Assembly: GCA_003388505.1 (NCBI GenBank)
Contig: QQVO01000076.1
Span: 1 to 64,000 of the forward strand
Reading direction: 5' to 3'
DNA from: Planctomycetota bacterium
GTDB taxonomy: Bacteria > Planctomycetota > Planctomycetia > Planctomycetales > Planctomycetaceae
Length of the DNA: 64,000 nt
Shown here: positions 17,458 through 25,291 of the stretch, piece by piece
How the letters are laid out: every line of letters begins with the position of its first letter
Numbering within the stretch: the stretch's first letter is position 1
Made by a program: the position numbers and the translations under genes
The notes under the pieces: model-generated
The model's input: only the letters and a program-made list of their open reading frames with translations
What the model was told of the DNA's origin: nothing
Database searches by the model: none

Positions 17458-18279
17458 ATGAGCGAAACTTCAGCTTCATCCAATGATCCGATCTGGCAAG
17501 GCATCCGTGAGGAGGTCCAGGCGGAAATCAGTCGCGAACCGATCCTGGCCAGCTTTCTGCACGCCACGATCCTCAATCATCAGAGATTGGAAGACGCGCT
17601 GAGCTTCATTCTCGCCGGCAAACTCCAGACCCTCAGCCTGCCCGACATGCTGGTCCGCGAACTGATCGACCGGGCCTTTGCCGCCAGCCCGCAGATCGGG
17701 GCGTCGATTCGACAGGATCTGGAGGCAGTCCGCCAGCGCGACCCCGCCTCGCACGGGTACTCGGAGCCGTTTCTGTACTTCAAGGGCTTTCACGCCTTGC
17801 AGTCGTATCGCATCGGCCATTGGCTGTGGCAGCAGTCGCGGCGGTCGCTCGCCGTGCATCTGCAAAGCCGCATCTCGGAGGTGTTCAACGTTGACATCCA
17901 CCCGGCCGCCCGGATCGGATGCGGCATCATGATCGATCACGGCACCAGCGTGGTCATCGGCGAGACGGCCGTCGTCGAGGACAATGTCTCGATGTTGCAC
18001 GAGGTCACCCTGGGAGGAACGGGCAAGGAACTCGGGCAGCGTCACCCGAAAGTCCGCCACGGTGTGTTGATCGGCGCCGGTGCGAAAGTGCTGGGCAACA
18101 TTGAAATCGGGGCTGGCGCCAAGATCGGCGCCGGCAGCGTCGTGCTGGATGACGTCCCGCCCCACTTCACCGTCGCCGGGGTTCCAGCCGAAGTGGTCGG
18201 CCGCTCCAACGTCGGCGAACCGGCCCTGGAGATGGATCAGTCGTTCCCCCATCACCACGGGGAAGGGAGCGGGATTTGA
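17458..18279 (+). CDS. cysE: Serine O-acetyltransferase
   Basis: The protein has 273 residues, the same length as E. coli CysE. The N-terminal helical domain (about 1-145) includes RQRDPASHGYSEPFLYFKGFHALQSYRIGHWLW at 92-124, with the catalytic-domain Asp95. The C-terminal left-handed beta-helix has hexapeptide repeats with DIHPAARIGCGIMIDHGT (146-163, His161), NVSMLHEVTLGGTG (176-189, His181) and VLIGAGAKVLGN / IGAGAKIGAGSVVL. It makes O-acetylserine for cysteine synthesis. The extreme C-terminus ends with a His-rich QSFPHHHGEGSGI tail; in CysE the tail takes part in cysteine feedback and in binding O-acetylserine sulfhydrylase (which needs a C-terminal Ile), and this one does end in Ile. 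Confidence 0.95.
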   Translation: MSETSASSNDPIWQGIREEVQAEISREPILASFLHATILNHQRLEDALSFILAGKLQTLSLPDMLVRELIDRAFAASPQIGASIRQDLEAVRQRDPASHGYSEPFLYFKGFHALQSYRIGHWLWQQSRRSLAVHLQSRISEVFNVDIHPAARIGCGIMIDHGTSVVIGETAVVEDNVSMLHEVTLGGTGKELGQRHPKVRHGVLIGAGAKVLGNIEIGAGAKIGAGSVVLDDVPPHFTVAGVPAEVVGRSNVGEPALEMDQSFPHHHGEGSGI

Positions 18280-18424
18280 GCCGCACACGGTTCAAGCTCT
18301 GTCAGTGACACACGACTCGGCTGGGGCCGGCGCCGAGAAACCGGGCCCAGGGGATTTTCGAATCGGACACAGATTTCCGCGGATTTGGCGGGTCAGCACG
18401 GATTTCGCGGGGAACCTCCCGAAG

Positions 18425-18585
18425 AGTGGCAGCGCCGAAGCCGCATCGATTCAGGCGCGCAGCGCGTCGACACGCAAGAAGGCAATCAGTGAACATCGGT
18501 CCAATCCGTGGTCATCCGCGTTCCATTCGAATCTCTCGGACAGTCACTCGACGGGGATTGAGAGACGTGTGTCACTGACAGGGTT
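18425..18585 (+). repeat. Dispersed repeat copy B, uninterrupted
   Basis: This is the continuous version of the element that is split at 1804-2128. Shared words include 'cgcatcgattcaggcgcg' and 'gcgttccattcgaat'. One open frame is conserved between the copies at protein level (EAASIQAR...KA.SE..S.P), but it is not part of any recognisable gene. Confidence 0.7.
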
Positions 18586-18888
18586 CAAGCTTCACCTCTA
18601 CCTTCGTGCCTTCGTGGTGCATTCTCTCCGGCTGGAAGCGAGACCATGCCGACCTGTGTTTCAGCCGGGCGTCTGACCGCTGTGTCCGATGCAACCGTTG
18701 CAACCGGGACTCTTTCAGCAGCTTTTCCGGGTTGGCCGGCCCCCGTATTTTGCCTTGACGGGAAATTCGCAGCATAGTTAGGGCGATGGAGTGCCAGGTG
18801 GGCGAACCCCGCAGCGGACCCTGGATTCTGTTTCCGCAGCGGGTGGACTATTGCCCTGTCAGGGCTCGTTTGGGGGGTTGGCTGGACC

Positions 18889-18966
18889 GCAGATTCGCAG
18901 GAAACCCTGCGGGACTCGCGCTCCCGTGAGAACCCCTCAACCCCAGGAATCTGAATCGACGGACCG
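18889..18966 (+). repeat. Leader-type dispersed repeat, copy 1
   Basis: It contains 'ctcccgtgagaacccctcaa' followed by 'ccccaggaatctgaat', matching 30131-30186 and 48440-48528. It ends about 37 bases before the start codon at 19004. Confidence 0.75.
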
Positions 18967-19003
18967 CTATTCCCTCAACTCTCTCCCCGAAAGGCAGTTG
19001 CGC

Positions 19004-19333
19004 ATGGCTGAGAAATCCGCCGTCGCCGAACTGAAGGCCGACCGTCGATCCCGCGATCGCAGGATTCGCGTCGAACGCCGTCAGAAGAGCGACGAGGCTT
19101 ACACTGGTGACGAACGCCGTCAATCGGACCGACGCAAAGTCGAGCGACGCCGGCAAATTGATCCGACGACCTGCGAACGGGACTACCAGCCCGAAGAAGT
19201 CGAATTCATGCGGGCGATGGACGACTACAAGCGTCGCAGCGGACGGCAATTCCCGACCTGGAGCGAAGTGCTGGAGGTGATTCGCGACCTCGGTTACCGC
19301 AAGGTGGCCGAGCCGACTTGTACTTACGAGTGA
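19004..19333 (+). CDS. Small basic protein with a conserved C-terminal motif
   Basis: The protein has 109 residues. The first about 50 residues are highly charged (many Arg, Asp, Glu, Lys: [18 protein letters not shown]) and probably disordered or coiled. The C-terminal part, [20 protein letters not shown] followed by [19 protein letters not shown] (about 68-102), looks like a compact helical, possibly winged-helix-like domain. Such a C-terminal signature recurs in small planctomycete proteins as far as I recall; its role is unknown. The ATG at 19004 is chosen because upstream sequence is repeat DNA. Two strong hairpins follow the stop, so it is an independent unit. Confidence 0.72.
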   Translation: MAEKSAVAELKADRRSRDRRIRVERRQKSDEAYTGDERRQSDRRKVERRRQIDPTTCERDYQPEEVEFMRAMDDYKRRSGRQFPTWSEVLEVIRDLGYRKVAEPTCTYE

Positions 19334-19339
19334 CGACCG

Positions 19340-19367
19340 AAGGACGGCGCCGCACGGCGCCGTCCTT
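19340..19367 (+). terminator. GC hairpin after the small basic protein gene
   Basis: A perfect 12-bp stem (aaggacggcgcc/ggcgccgtcctt) with a 4-base loop begins six bases after the stop. It lacks a strong T-run (ends ttcct), so it is probably the first of a tandem with the next hairpin. Confidence 0.7.
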
Positions 19368-19376
19368 CCTCCTCGT

Positions 19377-19419
19377 GCGGACGCCTGCCGATTTCCGGCG
19401 GGCGTCCGCCTTGTTTTTT
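19377..19419 (+). terminator. Intrinsic terminator
   Basis: A 14-bp stem (gcggacgcctgccg/cggcgggcgtccgc, with one G-T pair) around a 5-base loop is followed by 'cttgtttttt'. It is a strong plus-strand terminator directly after the first hairpin. Confidence 0.9.
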
Positions 19420-19506
19420 GGTGGAAGCGTTCCACGGTCTGTCGCACGGAAAACGGTTGTTGAGTCGCTCATCTCTACGCCGACTCTCTGTTGTGCGGCA
19501 ATGCCG

Positions 19507-19818
19507 CTACAGGTGCACCGGGATCCAGCGCTGTGACTCCCCCCGCTCCGGCTTCGCCGGTGACTCGTTCCAGGGAATCGGCTCACCGGCTTCGCGGTAG
19601 CGGATGAGCGCCGCTTTGAAGTCCTCGACGATCTTTCGCAGCACGTCCCGCTCCGAGCGCCCGCTGGCCGTAATCTCCGGCAGCGTCGAGACACGCGCAG
19701 TGATCGTTCCCTCACCGTTCGGCGCGGACAGAATGACATGACAGTCATACACCGGCACCGGCATCCCGCCGTCACCGGCGACGGGCAGGTTGCCATCGGC
19801 TTGGAATGAGCCTGTCAT
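19507..19818 (-). CDS. HicB-like protein without a HicA partner
   Basis: The protein has 103 residues with the partial RNase H-like fold of HicB/UPF0150 proteins: PVYDCHVILSAPNGEGTITARVSTLPEITASGRSERDVLRKIVEDFKAALIRYREAGEPIPW (about 22-83), where xSTLPEIxAxGxxExDVLxxIxxxF is the family pattern. HicB normally neutralises the small HicA mRNase, encoded next to it. Here neither neighbour is HicA-like, so this is an orphan or a housekeeping relative. There is no DNA-binding C-terminal domain; it ends RWIPVHL. Confidence 0.75.
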   Translation of the reverse strand: MTGSFQADGNLPVAGDGGMPVPVYDCHVILSAPNGEGTITARVSTLPEITASGRSERDVLRKIVEDFKAALIRYREAGEPIPWNESPAKPERGESQRWIPVHL

Positions 19819-19895
19819 GTTGCGTCGTCTTCACTTTTTCGGGCGAAGTTCATCCGGCTCTGCGAAAATCCGGTACTTGCGTTCTGCTGTGAAAA

Positions 19896-20489
19896 TCAAC
19901 CGTCCGGATCATCGACGAGTTGCCGCAGGCGTTCGGCGAGTTCCACCGGAAGCCTATCACACCAATTTGCGTCGATGAGGCCGACATCCAGCAGATCTCG
20001 TAAGTGAGTCCTTTCGCGATCGCGAAAGGACGTGAGCTTCATTCGCACCAGCGCATCAAGCGATAGAATGCGGAACCCTCCTGATGCCTCCGCATCGTCG
20101 ACATCCGGCGCTACTGTGAGATCGTCGTTCCGCACGCGCTCGCCGGCAAAGACGATATGGACCGCGTCGCGAGCGCCGGCGTCAGGGCCGTCGAGGAACA
20201 TGGTGACGCCGGCTGCGTGGCGCGGGACGAAACCGGATTGAGCCAACGCAGCGGTGGCCCGGTCCAGGTCGGCGCGGCGGAGAAGCAGATCGACGTTGCG
20301 GGTGTTTCTGACGGCGGCTTCGTCGATTCGCGAAACCCATGCGGCGACCGCGTTGCCGCCGGCTACGGCATAGGGAACACCGGCTGACTCCAGTGCGCCC
20401 GTGGCGCGCAGCAGTCTCTCGCGGACTTTCTCCACGGCGCGAATCATCCTTTCCCAGGAAACGGGACCGTAGGCAGTTGTTGACGGCAT
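19896..20489 (-). CDS. Nucleotidyltransferase-fold protein (AbiEii-like)
   Basis: From the ATG at 20489 the protein has 197 residues. The sequence GVPYAVAGGNAVAAWVSRIDEAAVRNTRNVDLLLRRADLDRA (about 37-78) fits the Pol-beta-like nucleotidyltransferase core: a Gly-Gly loop, then an acidic pair where the classical D-x-D is replaced by N-V-D. A third acidic position may lie in AVHIVFAG. ILSLDALVRMKLTSFRDRERTHLRDLL is the typical C-terminal helix of AbiEii/DUF1814-like proteins. A missing first Asp could mean that it is catalytically weak. No obvious partner (AbiEi) is nearby, so toxin-antitoxin or phage defence is only possible. Confidence 0.72.
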   Translation of the reverse strand: MPSTTAYGPVSWERMIRAVEKVRERLLRATGALESAGVPYAVAGGNAVAAWVSRIDEAAVRNTRNVDLLLRRADLDRATAALAQSGFVPRHAAGVTMFLDGPDAGARDAVHIVFAGERVRNDDLTVAPDVDDAEASGGFRILSLDALVRMKLTSFRDRERTHLRDLLDVGLIDANWCDRLPVELAERLRQLVDDPDG

Positions 20490-20590
20490 CCGGATATTCT
20501 CGCGCCGTTGGCGTCGGACGACAAGCCGATTACAGCGCGCAATCGTGAGCGGTCCGCTGGACAGGTTGGAAACCTGTCCCCACTTGGTTC

Positions 20591-21493
20591 TCACACGTCG
20601 CACAACGCGACGGCCTCCTGCAGGCCGGCGAGTGCGTCGCGGGTGGGGATGAACTCCTGGCCGACGTAGCCTTCGTAGCCGACGTCGAGCAGGGCCTGCA
20701 TCACGGCTGGATAGTTGATTTCCTGGGACTGGTCGAGTTCGCCGCGGCCGGGATTCCCGGCGGTATGGATGTGGCCGAGGTAGTCCTTGTGCTGGTGAAT
20801 GCGGCGGATGACGTCGCCGTTCATGATCTGGACGTGGTAGATGTCGAAGAGCAGTTTGAGACGGGGCGAACCGACCCGCTCGATGATGTCGATGCAGTAT
20901 TCGGTGTCGTCCCCCTGATAGCCGGGATGGCCCTTCATGGGATGCGTGTCGTCACGGGTGTTCAGCATTTCCAGGCAGATCGTGACGTTTTTCTCTTCCG
21001 CGTATTCGACAATCGACTTCAGTCCTTTGACGCAATTGTCGGCGCCCTCCTGCTTGGGAACGCCGTTGGCCATACCGGTGAAGGTGATGACGCTCTTGAC
21101 GCCGAATTCGGCGCACTGGTCGATGCGTTCGGTGAGCTTCTCGGTGCAGGCGTCCCATTCATCGGGGTTGTTGAACCCGGTGGGAAACCCGTGGCTGCCC
21201 GCGATGGCGCAGGTCAGGCCGTGTTTCTTGAGCGTCGGCCAGTGTTCGGGATCGATCAGTTCAATGCTTTCGCAGCCAAGGTCTTTGGCAACACGGCAGA
21301 AGTCATCCACATCCTCCCAGAACGGCTTGTAGCACCAGTTGACCAGCGATTGATGAATACGGCCTTTGCGTTCCTTCGGTTCATCGGCGGAGCCGGAACT
21401 CGCGGCGAGCGACGCGGCTCCCAGCGCGGCGGTAGACTGCAGCCAGCGGCGGCGGGTGAGTTCGTTGGTCGGACGCTGTTTGGAGGATTGCAT
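20591..21493 (-). CDS. Tat-exported hydroxypyruvate isomerase-like TIM barrel
   Basis: The protein has 300 residues. It starts with a twin-arginine motif (TRRRWLQSTAALGAASLAASSG), then follows the Hyi/sugar-isomerase barrel: SLVNWCYKPFWEDVDDFCRVAKDLGCESIELID, ICLEMLNTR (metal-ligand Glu), LKLLFDIYHVQIMNGDVIRRI (Asp/His ligands), YLGHIHTAGNPGRGELDQSQEINYPAVMQALLDVGYEGYVGQEFIP (His and final Glu). This order of residues is that of hydroxypyruvate isomerase; the family is common and exported in planctomycetes. The substrate is unknown and may be a sugar derivative. It is divergent from the next plus-strand gene. Confidence 0.85.
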   Translation of the reverse strand: MQSSKQRPTNELTRRRWLQSTAALGAASLAASSGSADEPKERKGRIHQSLVNWCYKPFWEDVDDFCRVAKDLGCESIELIDPEHWPTLKKHGLTCAIAGSHGFPTGFNNPDEWDACTEKLTERIDQCAEFGVKSVITFTGMANGVPKQEGADNCVKGLKSIVEYAEEKNVTICLEMLNTRDDTHPMKGHPGYQGDDTEYCIDIIERVGSPRLKLLFDIYHVQIMNGDVIRRIHQHKDYLGHIHTAGNPGRGELDQSQEINYPAVMQALLDVGYEGYVGQEFIPTRDALAGLQEAVALCDV

Positions 21494-21630
21494 GAGACGA
21501 ACTCCGGAAGTGCGGGTGGATGCGGTGGTCTCGATTCCGTGATTGGAACAAATGTCGTGGTGTAGCGACTACAATAGGTGACCTTGGTGTGTGGGACAAA
21601 TCATGCCGTGAGTGCTGTTCCGCGCCGAGT

Positions 21631-21661
<31 letters not shown>

Positions 21662-21706
21662 TGTTCGGATAGCGAGTGTGTCAAAGGGGAAAGGTGAGGA
21701 TTCTGG

Positions 21707-22528
21707 ATGGCAGATTCTGCTGAGCCGGTCGCGTACCTGGTGTTTGACGTCGAAGCCATTGCCGACGGCGACCTGATTTCGCGGGTCAGATATCCCAACG
21801 ATTCGCTCGACGCCGCCGAGGCGATCTCGCGCTACCGGGCCGAACTGATCGAAGCCACAGGACGCGACGTCGTTCCACCGACGTTCATGCTTCCGATTTC
21901 CGTCGCCGTTGCGAAGGTCGACAGCCGCTATCGTCTGATCGATCTCTCCGTGCTGGACGACGGCGAATTCCGCCCGCCTGTCATCGCCCGGGGTTTCTGG
22001 CAGGGCTGGCGACACTACGGCCGCCCGACGTTGGTGACCTACAACGGGCGCGGCTACGACCTGCCCGTGCTGGAACTCGCCGCGTACCGGTACGGCTATG
22101 CGCTGCCCGAATGGTTCAACGTCGATGCCCGCAGCTTCGAGCAGGCCCGCAACCGGTACAACACCGGGGCGCATCTCGATCTGATGGACCTGTTCTCGAA
22201 CTTCGGCGCCACGCGGTCAACCGGCGGCCTCAATCTGCTGGCGAATCTCATCGGCAAGCCGGGCAAAACCCAGGTCGACGGGTCGCAGGTGCAGGACATG
22301 TACGACGCCGGACGAGTCGCAGAGATCAACGACTACTGCCGCTGCGACGTTCTCGACACGTACTTCGTCTTTCTGAGAAGCCGCGTGCTGCTCGGCCGCG
22401 TCTCGCTCGACGAAGAACATACGATCGTCACTGAGACAAAAGCCTGGCTGGAGGAGCGAGCCGAGACCTGCGCCGCCTACGCGCACTATCTCTCGCACTG
22501 GGGAGACTGGCGCCCGCCCACCGTTTAG
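21707..22528 (+). CDS. Predicted 3'-5' exonuclease, PolB-exo2 family
   Basis: The protein has 273 residues and the DEDD layout of PolB-type proofreading exonucleases: LVFDVEAI with Asp14 and Glu16 (Exo I), [12 protein letters not shown] with Asp118 (Exo II) and [10 protein letters not shown] with Tyr210 and Asp214 (Exo III, Y-x(3)-D). This matches the stand-alone family of predicted polymerase-B-like exonuclease 2. It should degrade nucleic acids 3'-5' in the cytoplasm; the specific pathway is not known. The stop codon overlaps the start of a dispersed repeat. Confidence 0.88.
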   Translation: MADSAEPVAYLVFDVEAIADGDLISRVRYPNDSLDAAEAISRYRAELIEATGRDVVPPTFMLPISVAVAKVDSRYRLIDLSVLDDGEFRPPVIARGFWQGWRHYGRPTLVTYNGRGYDLPVLELAAYRYGYALPEWFNVDARSFEQARNRYNTGAHLDLMDLFSNFGATRSTGGLNLLANLIGKPGKTQVDGSQVQDMYDAGRVAEINDYCRCDVLDTYFVFLRSRVLLGRVSLDEEHTIVTETKAWLEERAETCAAYAHYLSHWGDWRPPTV

Positions 22529-22628
22529 AGCAAATTGCTCTACCATGTGTCCGCGTCGAGCGGTGTTTGGACTGTCGAAGACGAGGATCCGCGAGACAGA
22601 TCGCCAACACTGATTCGCAAAGCGCTAT
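22527..22628 (+). repeat. 100-base dispersed repeat, copy 2
   Basis: It starts inside the stop codon of the exonuclease gene with the palindrome agagcaa/ttgctct and runs to 'aaagcgctat'. By eye about 94% identical to the inverse of 48170-48273, and related to 17293-17392. Confidence 0.8.
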
Positions 22629-22751
22629 CCCGGATTATTCATGACGAGGGCCCGGTTCACTATAAGCGTTTGCCAAACAGCAGGTTATCGAGAAGTTGCC
22701 CAAAGCGCCGCGCTTTTCGAACGCATTACACGCCGACGCCAAGTCAACGGT

Positions 22752-22776
22752 GACGCACGCTGGCAGCGTGCGCTAC
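22752..22776. repeat. Palindromic motif gcacgctg/cagcgtgc
   Basis: Matches 1958-1982 ('gacgcacgctggcagcgtgc' plus 'gctacg'). Confidence 0.7.
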
Positions 22777-22820
22777 GAATAATCCGGGCTATAGCCGCGA
22801 CCCAAAGGGGAGCGCGCCGC

Positions 22821-23201
22821 TTACAGATCACGGGCAATGGCCCGGCGACGGCGTCGTCGGCGAAGTTGATGGGCCCAGCCGTCGTGACGTTCCGACTCAA
22901 CGAAGAACGATCCCGAAAGCAGCCGGTAGAAGAACAGCAACACGAACGCTCCGGCCGTTCCGGCCAGGAACCCGGGAATGCTGATCGGCGTGACCTGGGC
23001 CCCCTCGATGAAAAACATGATCACGCCGCACCCGATGATGCAGCCCGCGATCCCCATCATCAGGGTCGCGACCGCCCCGCCGGGGTCGCGTCCGGGCATG
23101 ATGGCTTTCGCCGCCAGTCCCACCAGCGTGCCGAATCCGACCCACAGCAGGATCTCGTGGGCGCTCTGTTCGAGAATCTGCATGAATTCGGGGCTGACCA
23201 T
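22821..23201 (-). CDS. GlsB/YeaQ-type small membrane protein
   Basis: The protein has 126 residues. Three hydrophobic segments: about 15-35 (ILLWVGFGTLVGLAAKAIM), 47-70 (TLMMGIAGCIIGCGVIMFFI) and 79-100 (GFLAGTAGAFVLLFFYRLL). The LVGLAAKAIMPGRDPGGAVATLMMGIAGCIIG stretch is the glycine-rich transglycosylase-associated (GlsB/YeaQ/YmgE) signature. A very basic C-terminal tail (RRRRRRR) follows. I use the ATG at 23201, preceded by a good GAGGAA site; the frame is open further upstream. It stands alone. Confidence 0.82.
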   Translation of the reverse strand: MVSPEFMQILEQSAHEILLWVGFGTLVGLAAKAIMPGRDPGGAVATLMMGIAGCIIGCGVIMFFIEGAQVTPISIPGFLAGTAGAFVLLFFYRLLSGSFFVESERHDGWAHQLRRRRRRRAIARDL

Positions 23202-23435
23202 CCGTGGTTCCTCGAAAGTCGCTGTGCGGACTGGACGAATTAACAGCGGACCGTCGCCGCCAAGGGGGATCACGGCAAGGCGCGCACAAGCGCCCACTCA
23301 CCCCACCCGTCATCGGCCGGCAACCTGGGTTTCTGAGGAAAAGCTGTTGCAGCCGGCAGCGTCGACCTACATTGCCCGGTTTGACGCCTTACGCGATCCG
23401 GCCGTCAGAAGTTGAGCGCCCGTCCGTACATCAAC

Positions 23436-25016
23436 TCATCGCGATTCCCGCAAATCATAAACCAGCAGCAGTTCCTGATCTCGCAGAAAGAGCTTGCCGT
23501 CGGCGACGACCGGATGCGCCCATGCAGGAAGGTCCGACCGATCGGGCTGGTCGAACCGTCCTTTCTCGACGTATCCATCCGGCGTGGCTTCGAACAAGGC
23601 CAGCGGGCCCCCTTCGCTTCGCAGAATGATATGACCGTCTGCGAACACAACCGATCCTTTGCCGACCGAGCGGTCCTGCCACGCGACCTCGCCCGACATT
23701 ACCTCGAGACACTTCAGCGGTCCGCTGTCGGTCCCGTACAGATGGTCGCCGACGATCACCATTCCGCCGTGGTGATTCTTCATCTCACGCGTGTGGTAGA
23801 TCTGTTTCGCGCCGTTCCGACCGCGCTCGCCTGTGACGAGGACCAAAGAGCCGCCGGTGCCATACCCCGAAGCGGAGAAAATATAGTCGCCGTACTGCAG
23901 AGGCGTCGAACAGTTCGCCGTGCCGTTGGCGGAACTGTCATTGGACCACAGGAACTGACCGTTGTCCGCCCGCACGCCGATCACCGCGGAATGGGTGAAA
24001 TTGACATACTGCCGGACGCCGCCGATGTCGACGGCAATGGGTGACGCATAAGCGGCCGGCGGATTACCGGGTGCTTTGGCCCGCCAGATGACGTCTCCGG
24101 TTTCCTTGTCGAGCGCGGCCATCGTCGCCTGTTTTCCGCCCGGCGTGCAGATCACCTTGTTGCCGTCGATCAGGACCGATTCGCTGATGCCCCAGGGAAT
24201 GTTGTTGCCGTCGAAGTGCTGCAGGATATTCCCGCCCCAGACGGGACTGCCGCTGCCGAGTTCGAGGCAGGCCAGATCACCGTTCGCCCCCAGCGCGTAA
24301 ACGCGATCCCCGTCGATCGTGGGAGTGCCGCGCGGACCCGCGCCGCGGCCGTCCGGGCGGGTGGCCCCGATCCGCGTCGCCCACACTTCGCTGCCGTCGG
24401 CAGCATCAACCGCGATGACGAACTCGTCCTCCCCTCGGCTGCCCATCGTCAGGATTTTGCCGTCGGCCAGCGAGACACTGGAATACCCGACTCCGAGTCC
24501 TTCCGTCCGCCAGGCAAGGGGAGGGCCTCCCTGCGGCCATTCCGTAAGCAGGCCGGTGCTGGAGGAACGATTGGCTCGGTCCGGACCGCGAAACTGCGTC
24601 CAGCCGGCGTCGGTCGCGGCTGGTCCGGCGTCCACGCGGCCGCGACCCGCGACTTCTTCGCCGTCGTCCGACGACGCGGCGGGTTCGTCTTCGGACGGCT
24701 CCGAACGCGGCTTGGAAGCATCAGCCGGCGCCGTGCGGATTCGGAGTCGCGAGACGCCTCCGGTGTTCGTCGAGAACACCGACACCCGGTGTCCCTCTTT
24801 GATGTCGTCGAATGAACCACGTTCGCCGTCGACCTCGATCCGGGTCGACTTCGGGATTCTGAAAGTCTGCGTTTTGCCGCCGCTGGTTTCGACGACAATC
24901 CGCTTGCCGGCCGAATCGACGGAACTGACCGTTCCGCTCACCAGCCCGGCGACGGCCGCGGTTGCGAAAATCAGGACCGCGAATCCCGTAAGCCCTGCCA
25001 TCCATCGACGCTGCAT
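23436..25016 (-). CDS. PQQ-like beta-propeller protein with N-terminal SH3-like domain
   Basis: The protein has 526 residues from the ATG at 25016, with a gaggaga site upstream. Residues 1-23 are a signal peptide. Residues about 25-80 form a small beta-barrel (GTVSSVDSAGKRIVVETSGGKTQTFRIPKSTRIEVDG). After a low-complexity acidic linker (about 95-125), the rest is an eight-bladed-type propeller of PQQ/BamB repeats: WTQFRGPDRANRSS, DGSEVWATRIG, GSPVWGGNIL, KETGDVIWRAKAPG, NGQFLWSNDSS, SGEVAWQDRSVG. It is probably periplasmic. Planctomycetes have many such 'PQQ-binding-like' proteins; a cofactor or partner is not evident. Confidence 0.88.
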   Translation of the reverse strand: MQRRWMAGLTGFAVLIFATAAVAGLVSGTVSSVDSAGKRIVVETSGGKTQTFRIPKSTRIEVDGERGSFDDIKEGHRVSVFSTNTGGVSRLRIRTAPADASKPRSEPSEDEPAASSDDGEEVAGRGRVDAGPAATDAGWTQFRGPDRANRSSSTGLLTEWPQGGPPLAWRTEGLGVGYSSVSLADGKILTMGSRGEDEFVIAVDAADGSEVWATRIGATRPDGRGAGPRGTPTIDGDRVYALGANGDLACLELGSGSPVWGGNILQHFDGNNIPWGISESVLIDGNKVICTPGGKQATMAALDKETGDVIWRAKAPGNPPAAYASPIAVDIGGVRQYVNFTHSAVIGVRADNGQFLWSNDSSANGTANCSTPLQYGDYIFSASGYGTGGSLVLVTGERGRNGAKQIYHTREMKNHHGGMVIVGDHLYGTDSGPLKCLEVMSGEVAWQDRSVGKGSVVFADGHIILRSEGGPLALFEATPDGYVEKGRFDQPDRSDLPAWAHPVVADGKLFLRDQELLLVYDLRESR

Positions 25017-25291
25017 CAGTTCTCTCCTCGTGGTCCGTCCATGACGAGCCTTCAGGTTGGGCGGTGACTGCTCAACATCCAGCCGAAGCCCTGAGCCTTC
25101 GGACATGGCACTCGTCGGGAAAGGGGGTGATTGCAGCAGCAACTATCCCAGTTCGCAGGCGAGGCGACAAGGGTGTTCGGTCGCAGCCCCGCGTTGACAA
25201 TTGGCCGATGTGACTCGCTTTTTGCGGGCGTACCCTACACTGTCGAACGAACAACATCTCGTTCCTTCACCCGGACACGCGCAATCTCGCT

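Larger units (their letters stand above)
18280..19003. other. Long intergenic region of dispersed repeats
   Basis: This 724-base stretch between cysE and the next gene is mostly repeat. An element with ends resembling 'ttcgaatNgga...gcgga' runs from about 18356 to 18534 and continues into the block at 18425-18585 shared with 1804-2128. 'ccttcgtgccttcgtggt' (18601-18619) resembles 485-503. A third dispersed motif (18889-18966) matches 30131-30186 and 48440-48528. No gene is credible. Confidence 0.6.

Noticed and set aside
25194-25241. TTGACA box at 25194-25199 with TACACT at 25236-25241 before the PhoD-like gene
   Set aside because: The spacing is 36 bases, too long for a standard promoter, and no better -10 box lies at 16-18 bases.
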